Source: Chloroflexota bacterium
GTDB taxonomy: Bacteria > Chloroflexota > Anaerolineae > SpSt-313
Direction: 5' to 3'
DNA: 64,000 nt
Assembly (NCBI GenBank): GCA_029553955.1
Contig: JAKPJZ010000093.1
Location: 1-64,000 of the forward strand
Under the pieces are notes generated by a model that did not search any database, was not told the DNA's origin, and worked only from the letters and a program-made list of their open reading frames with translations. How positions within the stretch are numbered: position 1 is the stretch's first letter; each line of letters opens with the position of its first letter. The translations under genes and the position numbers were made by a program. Of this stretch, positions 17,148 to 23,947 are shown piece by piece.

Positions 17148-17747
17148 ATGCCACGATACAAGTCAGCGGACCGCGAGCGCCTCGTGGCCGAGGCGAGGCG
17201 GCGCCTGCTCGATGCCGCGCTGGGGGAATTCGCCGCCCAGGGCTACGCCGGGGCCAACATCAACCACATCTCGCTGGCGGCCGGCTTTGCCCAGGGCACG
17301 GTCTACAACTATTACCCCTCCAAACGCGCCCTCTTCGCCGCCGTGATCGGCGACATTGCCGCGCGCCAGGGCGAGCTGGTGCTGCAGGGCGCCGCCAGCG
17401 CCCCCACCCCAGCCATGCGCCTCGAGCGCTTCCTGGCCGCGGGCCTGGCCTTCGCCCAGGGCTTCCCCGCCGCCGCGCGGCTGGTCGCCGCGACCCTCTA
17501 CGGCGCCGACGCCGAGGCGCGCGCCCTCGCGCAACATGCCTACGAGCCGCTCGCCTCCTACGTCACCAAGGAGATCGTGCTCGCCGGCCAGCAGGAAGGC
17601 ACCTTCCGCACCGTCGATGCCGAGCTCGCCGGCGCGGCCATCATGGCGCTCTACCTCTGCGGCTGCACGGCCCACGGCGCCCCCCTGCGCGCCAACCCGC
17701 GGGCCGCGGCGGCGCTGATACTGGAGGGGCTGAGGCGCGGCACGTAA
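17148..17747 (+). CDS. TetR-family transcriptional regulator
   Basis: A 199-residue regulator. The N-terminal helix-turn-helix is typical (LLDAALGEFAAQGYAGANIN, then ISLAAGFAQGTVYNYYPSKRAL). The C-terminal ligand domain is Ala/Leu rich and unassignable. ATG 17148 is preceded by a G-rich ribosome site. It is divergent from the CASTOR/POLLUX-like gene, 175 bp away, an arrangement often meaning that the regulator controls its neighbour. Inducer unknown. Translation ends just before a block of ACGCATTACGC-type repeats. Confidence 0.87.
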   Translation: MPRYKSADRERLVAEARRRLLDAALGEFAAQGYAGANINHISLAAGFAQGTVYNYYPSKRALFAAVIGDIAARQGELVLQGAASAPTPAMRLERFLAAGLAFAQGFPAAARLVAATLYGADAEARALAQHAYEPLASYVTKEIVLAGQQEGTFRTVDAELAGAAIMALYLCGCTAHGAPLRANPRAAAALILEGLRRGT

Positions 17748-17856
17748 GACGTAAAACGTAATGCGTGATACGCGAGGCGTGAGGCGTACTGCGCAACGAG
17801 TCTCGCCATGCGCATCACGTTTTACGCATTACGCATCACGCATTACGTTTCACGCA
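17748..17856. repeat. Inverted repeat of ACGTAATGCGTGA-type words
   Basis: GACGTAAAACGTAATGCGTG on the left faces CACGCATTACG and GTTTTACGCATTACG words on the right. It sits between the convergent TetR and ftsK genes and is a likely bidirectional terminator. Confidence 0.75.
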
Positions 17857-20157
17857 TCATGCCTCACGCCCCTCCTCGCCGGTCTCGAGCTGCACTTCCT
17901 CGTCCTCCTCGGGCAGCACCTCGCGGCTGTGCGTGGGGCCTTCGGGTGGGCCGACGACGCCGCGTTCCTCCAAGAGGTCCATGATGCGCGCCGCCCGCGC
18001 GTAGCCCACGCGCAGCTTGCGCTGCAAAAGCGAGACGCTGGCGCGGTTCTGAGCGCGCACCAGGGCGATGGCCTCGTCGAGCAGGGCGTCGCCGTCGTCC
18101 TCTGCCTCAGCCGCGGCGATCTCGTCCCACAGCGGGCGCTGCACGAGCGGCGCGCCCGGGGCCGGCAGCGGCGCCTGGTTGGCCCCCTCTTCACCTGCCT
18201 GGCTCGCGCCCAGGCTGCGCCAGTAGCCGGCCAAGCGGTCGATCTCGGCGTCGGAAACGAAGCAGCCCTGCAGGCGCACCAGCTTGGAGGCGTCGGGCGC
18301 CATGAACAGCATGTCGCCGCGCCCCAGGAGCTGCTCGGCCCCAGGGCCGTCGAGGATCACGCGCGAGTCGACCTGCGTCGAGACGGCAAAGGCGATGCGC
18401 GCCGGAAAGTTGGCCTTGATGAGCCCGGTCACCACATCGACCGAGGGACGCTGCGTGGCGATGACCAGGTGAATGCCGGTGGCGCGCGCCAACTGGGCGA
18501 TGCGGCAGATGGCGCGCTCGACCTCGTCGGGCGCCATCATCATCAGATCGGCCAGCTCGTCGATGAGCACGACCAGGTAGGGAAACGGGCGGTCGCCGCG
18601 GCCCGGCGCCGAGGCGTTGTAGCCCTCGATATTGCGCACGCCTACCTTGGCAAAGACCTCATAGCGGCGGTCCATCTCGCGGGTCACCCACTTGAGCGTG
18701 CCGACTACCCGCTCCACGTCGACCACCACCGGCGTGAGCAGGTGCGGGATGCCGTTGTAGGCCGTCAGCTCCACCCGCTTGGGGTCCACCATGATCAGGC
18801 GCAGCTCGTCGGGGGTATTGCCACAGAGCAGGCAGGCGATGACGGCGTTGATGCAGACGCTCTTGCCCGAGCCGGTGGCGCCGGCGATCAAGAGGTGCGG
18901 CATCGTCGCCAGGTCGGCGGCCACCGCCTGGCCCGAGACGTCGAGCCCCAGGGCGATGCGCAGCCGCGAGTCGAGGCGGCCGAACTCGTCGGATTCCATC
19001 ACGCTGCGCAGCGTGACCGGCGACTTGTGCTCGTTGGGGATCTCAATGCCCACCATCGGCCGCCCCGGCACCGGCGCCTCGATGCGGATCGAGGTGGCCG
19101 CGAGGGCCAGCGCCAGGTCGTTGGCCAGCGCCTGGATCTTGTTGACCTTGATCTTGAAGCGCCGCATCTTGCCGTCGGCATCGCGGCGCTCCACAAAGCC
19201 CGGCTCGAGGCCGAACTGCGTCACCGTCGGCCCCTGATTCACCTCCACCACCCGCGCCGGCACCCCGAAGTTGCCCAGCGTCTCTTCGATGGTGCGCACC
19301 TTGGCGCGGATCTCGCCCTGGCTCAACTCGCGCTCTTCGACCGCGTCGAGCATGCTGGCCACCGGCGGCAACTGCCACTGCGGCGACTCGCCAATGACCC
19401 GCGGCCTCTGTAGGGGCGGTTCGTAAACCGCCCCCGTAGGCTTGGGTAGCGGCGAGGGCGGTTCACGAACCGCCCCTACAGAGGCCGCCACAGGCGTTGC
19501 CCCCAGCCGCCCCAGCGGCGCCCCCGCCGGCCGCTCGGGCTGCAGCGGCGGCAGCCCGTTCCCGACCGGCTGGTGGTGCTGCGGGCGCCACGAGGCCAGC
19601 CGGCGCCACAGCGCAGCGCCCGCGGCCACCATCTCCGCCGGCCTACGGTCGATGATCAGCAGCAGCGCCCCGCCGCCGAGGAGCAGCAGCAGGAAGAGCG
19701 CCGCTACCTCGCCCACGGCCGCCACGAGCGCCCGCTGGATAACCCCTCCCAGGTAGCCGCCGCCGCCCCCAGCCGCCGCCAACGCCCACGGCTCGGCGGT
19801 GAAGGCCAGCGCGTGCAGCAGGCCCTCCATGGCCCCAAAGAGCAGCCCCAGCCCCGCCACGCGCCGCCAACGCAGGGTCACCGGCCGCTCGATGCCGGCC
19901 AGGAATACGAGCACCCCCGCCGCGCCCATGGCAAAGGGGATCACTAGCCGCCCCGAACCGAACGCCTGGCCCAGCCTCTTCAGCCAGGCATCGGTCACGT
20001 CGCTATGGCTGATCGAAAGCAGGCTGAGCAGGGTGAGCAGCGCCGCCATGAACAGCGCCAGGCCCGCGATCTGCTTCTTGGCCGCCGGCGAAAGGCGGAT
20101 CGACGACCCGCCGGCTCTTGCTTTGCTGCTGCGCTTTCTGCTCTTGGCTTTCGACAT
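17857..20157 (-). CDS. ftsK: DNA translocase FtsK/SpoIIIE
   Basis: A 766-residue septal DNA pump for chromosome segregation. Four hydrophobic segments occupy about residues 25-190, a Pro-rich linker runs to about 305, and the motor has Walker A GATGSGKS, VDPKRVELTAYNG and LVVLIDELADLMMM. The C-terminal gamma winged helix includes RAARIMDLLEERGVVGP. ATG 20157 follows CCAATCGAGG; upstream frame residues look non-coding. The linker contains an intergenic-type palindrome in frame (19402-19487), encoding GAVREPPSPLPKPTGAVYEPP. Its arms are exact, so the insertion looks recent or maintained. Confidence 0.93.
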   Translation of the reverse strand: MSKAKSRKRSSKARAGGSSIRLSPAAKKQIAGLALFMAALLTLLSLLSISHSDVTDAWLKRLGQAFGSGRLVIPFAMGAAGVLVFLAGIERPVTLRWRRVAGLGLLFGAMEGLLHALAFTAEPWALAAAGGGGGYLGGVIQRALVAAVGEVAALFLLLLLGGGALLLIIDRRPAEMVAAGAALWRRLASWRPQHHQPVGNGLPPLQPERPAGAPLGRLGATPVAASVGAVREPPSPLPKPTGAVYEPPLQRPRVIGESPQWQLPPVASMLDAVEERELSQGEIRAKVRTIEETLGNFGVPARVVEVNQGPTVTQFGLEPGFVERRDADGKMRRFKIKVNKIQALANDLALALAATSIRIEAPVPGRPMVGIEIPNEHKSPVTLRSVMESDEFGRLDSRLRIALGLDVSGQAVAADLATMPHLLIAGATGSGKSVCINAVIACLLCGNTPDELRLIMVDPKRVELTAYNGIPHLLTPVVVDVERVVGTLKWVTREMDRRYEVFAKVGVRNIEGYNASAPGRGDRPFPYLVVLIDELADLMMMAPDEVERAICRIAQLARATGIHLVIATQRPSVDVVTGLIKANFPARIAFAVSTQVDSRVILDGPGAEQLLGRGDMLFMAPDASKLVRLQGCFVSDAEIDRLAGYWRSLGASQAGEEGANQAPLPAPGAPLVQRPLWDEIAAAEAEDDGDALLDEAIALVRAQNRASVSLLQRKLRVGYARAARIMDLLEERGVVGPPEGPTHSREVLPEEDEEVQLETGEEGREA
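19402..19487. repeat. Intragenic palindromic element inside ftsK
   Basis: Bases 19402-19424 and 19465-19487 are exact 23-bp reverse complements around a 40-bp centre that contains a further GGGCGGTT/AACCGCCC hairpin. The element keeps the ftsK frame and falls in the linker between membrane and motor domains. Confidence 0.85.
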
Positions 20158-20223
20158 CCTCGATTGGCTCCACTCGTAGACTGGAAAACCCCGTCGCCAT
20201 CGCCGGGCTGGGTAGGACGTATG

Positions 20224-20244
20224 TACTACACTCTCTGTAGTATA
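20224..20244 (-). promoter_or_regulatory. Likely ftsK -10 box overlapping a palindrome
   Basis: TACTACA (20224-20230) and TGTAGTA (20236-20242) form a perfect 7-bp-arm palindrome. It overlaps the minus-strand TATACT (20244-20239) that would serve ftsK; the -35 (TTTCCG) is weak. Confidence 0.45.
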
Positions 20245-20305
20245 GCACAACTGCACGCCTCCGGAAAGCAGCGCGGTGAGGTGTGGCATCCTTCGCGCTC
20301 CCCCC

Positions 20306-20336
20306 TTGACTCTGACGCTACGTTATAGTGTACAAT
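20306..20336 (+). promoter_or_regulatory. MerR-type promoter with 19-bp spacer
   Basis: TTGACT at 20306-20311 and TACAAT at 20331-20336 are 19 bp apart, the overlong spacer that MerR-family activators untwist. It lies 18 bp before the MerR/TipAL gene, which implies autoactivation. Confidence 0.7.
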
Positions 20337-20354
20337 ACCCTGCAGGAGGTTGCG

Positions 20355-21116
20355 ATGAGGGCCTACAGCATCAGCCAATTGGCGCGCCTGGCCGGGGTGA
20401 GCGTGCGCATGCTGCACCACTATGATCAGATCGGGCTGCTCAGGCCGTCGGCCCGGACCGCGGCGGGCTACCGGCTGTACGAGGAGCAGGACCTGCTGCG
20501 CCTGCAGCAGATCCTCTTCTTCAAAGAGCTCGACCTGCCGCTCGGCGAGATCGGCCGCATCCTCGACGACCCCGGCTTTGACCAACTGCGCGCCCTCGAG
20601 CAGCACCGGCAACTGCTGCAGCAGCGCATGGTGCGGCTGACGCGCCTCCTGAACACGATAGACCGCACGATCATCAAGCTGACGGAGGACAGCATGGCAC
20701 TGAGCGACGAAGAGCTGTACGAAGGCTTCGCGAAGGAGCAGATCGAGCGCTACCAGCGTGAAGCGCGCGAGATGTATGACCCCGCCCTGGTAGCCGAGGC
20801 GGAGCGCCGCGTGCGGCGCATGTCGAAGGAGCAATGGCAGGCCCTCAAGGCCGAGGGCGACGAGGTCACGCGCGGCCTCGCGGCCCTGGCCGACCGCGAC
20901 CCCAGCGACCCCGAGGTGCAGGCACTCATCGCGCGGCACTATGCCTGGCTCGAGCACTTTTATACCCCTACCGCCGAGGTCTACCGCGGCCTGGGCCGGC
21001 TCTATGTCGAGCACCCCGAGTTCCGGGCGACCTACGACCGCTACCGCCCCGGCCTGGCCGCGTTCATGTGTGCGGCCATGGCCTACTACGCCGACACCGT
21101 CCTCGCCAGCAAATAG
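20355..21116 (+). CDS. MerR-family regulator with TipAS ligand-binding domain
   Basis: A 253-residue TipAL-type activator. Residues 1-70 are the MerR winged helix (YSISQLARLAGVSVRMLHHY, DQIGLLRPSARTAAGYRLY), followed by a dimerisation coiled coil to about 115. The C-terminal TipAS module has YEGFAKEQIERYQREAREMY and a WLEHFYTPTAEVYRGLGRLY stretch. TipAL proteins bind thiopeptide-like or other amphipathic drugs and switch on efflux or sequestration. ATG 20355 follows AGGAGG. The 19-bp-spaced promoter suggests it activates itself. No obvious efflux gene is adjacent. Confidence 0.9.
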   Translation: MRAYSISQLARLAGVSVRMLHHYDQIGLLRPSARTAAGYRLYEEQDLLRLQQILFFKELDLPLGEIGRILDDPGFDQLRALEQHRQLLQQRMVRLTRLLNTIDRTIIKLTEDSMALSDEELYEGFAKEQIERYQREAREMYDPALVAEAERRVRRMSKEQWQALKAEGDEVTRGLAALADRDPSDPEVQALIARHYAWLEHFYTPTAEVYRGLGRLYVEHPEFRATYDRYRPGLAAFMCAAMAYYADTVLASK

Positions 21117-21216
21117 TCTGGCGCCGAGCAGCCTGTCGGGGAGCCATCCAGTTACGCTCAGCGTCCTGGTCGCAGCCGGGCACTTGCTCTGCTAGCGCCC
21201 GGCGCTCACCAGGAAT

Positions 21217-21296
21217 GGGGGTTTTGATGGGCGGTTGAGGGCGGGCTGCTGCCCCGCGGGGCAGCAGCCCGCCCTCAACCGCCCATCAAAACCCCC
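21217..21296. terminator. Perfect 40-bp-arm palindrome
   Basis: Bases 21217-21256 are the exact reverse complement of 21257-21296. The outer ends read GGGGGTTTTG and CAAAACCCCC, as in related palindromes at 26603, 53678 and 55772, but the interior differs. It lies downstream of the merR gene and may terminate it. Confidence 0.8.
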
Positions 21297-21416
21297 AGAT
21301 ACCGGGCCAGTACCGGGCTCGCGCGAAGCAGAGAACCCGGCCACCACCTTGGGGAGGTCTGTGCCGGCTACGGCGGAGCAGATCGCCCGGACAGCCCGAA
21401 TTGCACTGGAATCCGG

Positions 21417-21445
21417 TTGCAGCGCCCATAGGCCGATGGTACAAT
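21417..21445 (+). promoter_or_regulatory. Promoter of the GH51 gene
   Basis: TTGCAG at 21417-21422 and TACAAT at 21440-21445 with a 17-bp spacer, about 34 bp before the start codon. Confidence 0.6.
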
Positions 21446-21478
21446 CGCACCTCAGACGCTCCGGAGGATGGCGCTTCC

Positions 21479-23410
21479 ATGCAGGCGAACGTTCGCGTGC
21501 ACGCCGGCCAGGTCATCGGCCGCGTGGACCCCAACCTCTTTGGCCACTTTATCGAGCACCTGGGCCGCTGCGTCTATGGCGGCCTGTGGGCCGAGATGCT
21601 CTGCAACCGCAAGTTCAGCGGCCCCGACGTCGAAGAGTTCGGCGTCGTCACCCCCTGGCAGTCGGTGGGTCGCGCCGCGGGTATCTTTCTCAACCACGAC
21701 AACACCACCTTTTACACCGGCAACCAGTCGCAAAAGATCGTGGCGCGTACGGACCCCGGCACGCCCCACGGCGTGCGCCAGGGGCCGCTCGCCCTGCAGT
21801 GCGGCCGGCATTACCGGCTGCGCCTGGTCGTCTGCCAACAGGGGCTGCGCGGCCCGCTACGCTTCGCGCTCGAGAACGAGGCCGGCCAACCCTATCTCGA
21901 GGAAGAGTGCCTCTGCGAGGAGGGCGACTGGCACCGCCACGAGGCCAGCCTTGTCTGCCCGGTGGATGACCCCACCGGCTACCTGGCCATCACCTTCCGC
22001 GGCACCGGCACGGTCTGGCTGGGCGCCGTCTCGCTCATGCCCGAAGATAGCCTGGCCGGCTGGCGGCCCGACGTGGTGCAGGCGGTGCGCGACCTGCGCC
22101 CGCCCCTTGTGCGCTGGCCGGGGGGCAATTTCGCCTCGGCCTACCACTGGCGCGACGGCATCGGCCCGCGCGACCGCCGCCCCACGCGGCTCGACCCGGT
22201 GTGGAACGCGCTCGAGCCCAACGATGTGGGCACCGACGAGTTTATGGCCCTCTGCCGCATCCTCGAGACCGAACCCTACCTGGCGGTGAACGTGGGCTCG
22301 GGCACGCCCGAAGAGGCCGCGGCGTGGGTGGAGTACTGCAACGGCCCACCCGAGAGCGCCTTCGGCCGCCTGCGCGCCGAGAACGGCCACCCCGCGCCCT
22401 ACGGCGTGCGCTACTGGGGCGTGGGCAACGAGACCTACGGCAACTGGCAGTACGGCCACGTCGACGCCGAGACCTATGCGCGCCAGTGCGTGGCCTTTGC
22501 CGGCGCCATGCGCGCGGTGGACCCCCACATCAAGCTCATCGCCGTGGGCGCCCACGAGTACGAGGCGCCCGAATGGAACCGCTCGGTGCTCGAGACCGCC
22601 GGCCGCCACGTCCAGTACCTCAGCCTGCACCACTATGTGCCCGGCGAGATGCCCCGCGGCATCGAGCCCACCCACGACGAGCTGTACCCGGTAATCGTGG
22701 CCGGGCCCGAGCGGGTGGAGGAACTGCTGCACCAGGCCGAGGAGGCCATCGCGCAGGCTGGGCTCGCCGGGCAGGTATCGATCGCCTTTGACGAGTGGAA
22801 CGTATGGGTACACGCGCACTATGAGTGCGCCTGGGAAGAGCCGTACCTGCTGCGCGACGGGCTCTACGCCGCGAGCATCTTCAACGTCCTCTACCGCGAG
22901 TGCCGCCACGTGACGATGGCCAACCTGGCGCAACTGGTGAACGTGCTCGGCGCCATCTATACCACGCCGACGGGGCTCTTCCTCACCCCCATCTACCTCG
23001 CCTGCCGCCTGCACCGCGACCACAGCGGCCCGGTGAGCCTCCACACCGAGGTCGACAGCCCCACCTTCGACGCCAGGCCCATGGGCCGCTTCATGCCGCC
23101 GCGCCTGGGCGCCCGCTACGTCGACGCGGCGGCCACGCTCGACGAGGAACGCCGCACGCTCTACCTCTCGGTCGTCAACCGCCACCGCTCGGAACCCGCC
23201 GAGGTGCAGGTGCAGATCGAAGGCACCTCGGTGCAGCTCGAAGGCGCCGGCCACGACCTCAACGGCCCCAGCGCCCTCAGCGGCAACTCCATCACCAACC
23301 CCGACGTGGTCCGCGTGCAGCCCATCACCCCCTTCCTCGCGGGCAACCGCTTCACCTACACCTTCCCCGCCCACTCGGCGACGGTGATGGAGCTGCGGCT
23401 GGCGGAGTGA
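21479..23410 (+). CDS. Alpha-L-arabinofuranosidase, GH51 family
   Basis: A 643-residue retaining glycosidase that removes alpha-L-arabinofuranosyl groups from arabinan or arabinoxylan fragments. The N-terminus (NLFGHFIEHLGRCVYGGLWA) is the GH51 hallmark. The acid/base is Glu318 in YWGVGNETYGNW and the nucleophile Glu439 in FDEWNVW. A beta-sandwich C-domain with ATVMELRL closes it. No signal peptide is visible, so it likely works in the cytoplasm on imported oligosaccharides. ATG 21479 has GGAGG 11 bases upstream. It stands alone with its own promoter. Endoglucanase activity, seen in rare GH51 members, cannot be excluded. Confidence 0.92.
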   Translation: MQANVRVHAGQVIGRVDPNLFGHFIEHLGRCVYGGLWAEMLCNRKFSGPDVEEFGVVTPWQSVGRAAGIFLNHDNTTFYTGNQSQKIVARTDPGTPHGVRQGPLALQCGRHYRLRLVVCQQGLRGPLRFALENEAGQPYLEEECLCEEGDWHRHEASLVCPVDDPTGYLAITFRGTGTVWLGAVSLMPEDSLAGWRPDVVQAVRDLRPPLVRWPGGNFASAYHWRDGIGPRDRRPTRLDPVWNALEPNDVGTDEFMALCRILETEPYLAVNVGSGTPEEAAAWVEYCNGPPESAFGRLRAENGHPAPYGVRYWGVGNETYGNWQYGHVDAETYARQCVAFAGAMRAVDPHIKLIAVGAHEYEAPEWNRSVLETAGRHVQYLSLHHYVPGEMPRGIEPTHDELYPVIVAGPERVEELLHQAEEAIAQAGLAGQVSIAFDEWNVWVHAHYECAWEEPYLLRDGLYAASIFNVLYRECRHVTMANLAQLVNVLGAIYTTPTGLFLTPIYLACRLHRDHSGPVSLHTEVDSPTFDARPMGRFMPPRLGARYVDAAATLDEERRTLYLSVVNRHRSEPAEVQVQIEGTSVQLEGAGHDLNGPSALSGNSITNPDVVRVQPITPFLAGNRFTYTFPAHSATVMELRLAE

Positions 23411-23735
23411 GGCGTGAGGCGTAAAACGTAATACGTAATGCGTGATGCGTAAGGAGCGCTGTTCGACGCGGATTGCGCTCGCAACTGCTCAGCCTGTCAT
23501 TGCGAGTATCCCATGCCGCCGCGCGGCATGTGCAAGCACAGAAACTACTGCTGTCATTGCGAGGAGGCCGCAGCCGACGAAGCAATCCCCATGTCTGACG
23601 CGGAGATTGCTTCGCTGCGGCTCGCAATGACAGGCTGAGCAGTGACTCGCACTCAACCGATAGGGCTGACAGAACTCGCAACAGGCGCTGCCATCACGCC
23701 TCACGTATCACCCATTACGCACTACGCCTCCGGCC
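23411..23735. repeat. Composite repeat: ACGCATCACGC words around a TCATTGCGAG element
   Basis: CTGCTCAGCCTGTCATTGCG at 23485 begins a 22-bp arm (23485-23506) matched exactly by 23621-23642. A second TCATTGCGAGGAGG copy and a GATTGCTTCGCTGCGGC arm lie inside. Outside it, GCGTGAGGCGTAAAACGTAA words (23412 on) face CGCCTCACG and CATTACGCAC words (23698 on), so one repeat family encloses another. Confidence 0.8.
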
Positions 23736-23738
23736 GAT

Positions 23739-23767
23739 TTGCGGCCACGGCCAGACTCATGTATACT
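23739..23767 (+). promoter_or_regulatory. Promoter upstream of the P-type ATPase leader
   Basis: TTGCGG at 23739-23744 and TATACT at 23762-23767 with a 17-bp spacer. Transcription would start near 23774, directly in front of a terminator hairpin. Confidence 0.55.
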
Positions 23768-23780
23768 CACTCACAATACA

Positions 23781-23843
23781 GGCGTCGGGATCAGGCGAAG
23801 GCCGGGCAGACCCGGCCTTCGCCGTCCCCGACGCCCTTTTTTT
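23781..23843 (+). terminator. Strong intrinsic terminator ahead of the P-type ATPase
   Basis: A two-part stem: GGCGTCGGG (23781-23789) pairs with CCCGACGCC (23827-23835), and GGCGAAGGCCGGG (23794-23806) with CCCGGCCTTCGCC (23811-23823). Seven T follow (23837-23843). It lies 105 bp before the ATPase start codon. Confidence 0.85.
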
Positions 23844-23947
23844 ACCTCCGGCACAGACGCCGGTTGGTTGCCCTCGCGATGCCCGGTCTGTGGCAGGGCG
23901 CAGCGAGTCGCAGTTGGGCCGCAGCCAAATCTGGTAAGGAGCTTACC

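Larger units (their letters stand above)
21117..21478. other. Intergenic region between merR and GH51 genes
   Basis: The gap holds a perfect palindrome with 40-bp arms (21217-21296), degenerate flanking repeat words of the type CCGGGCTCGCGCGAAGC also seen near 26700, 45550 and 53780, and the GH51 promoter at 21417-21445. Confidence 0.7.

Noticed and set aside
23846-23947. Known metal riboswitch (yybP-ykoY or M-box) before the P-type ATPase
   Set aside because: The conserved loops I know for these classes are not present; only generic hairpins are seen.
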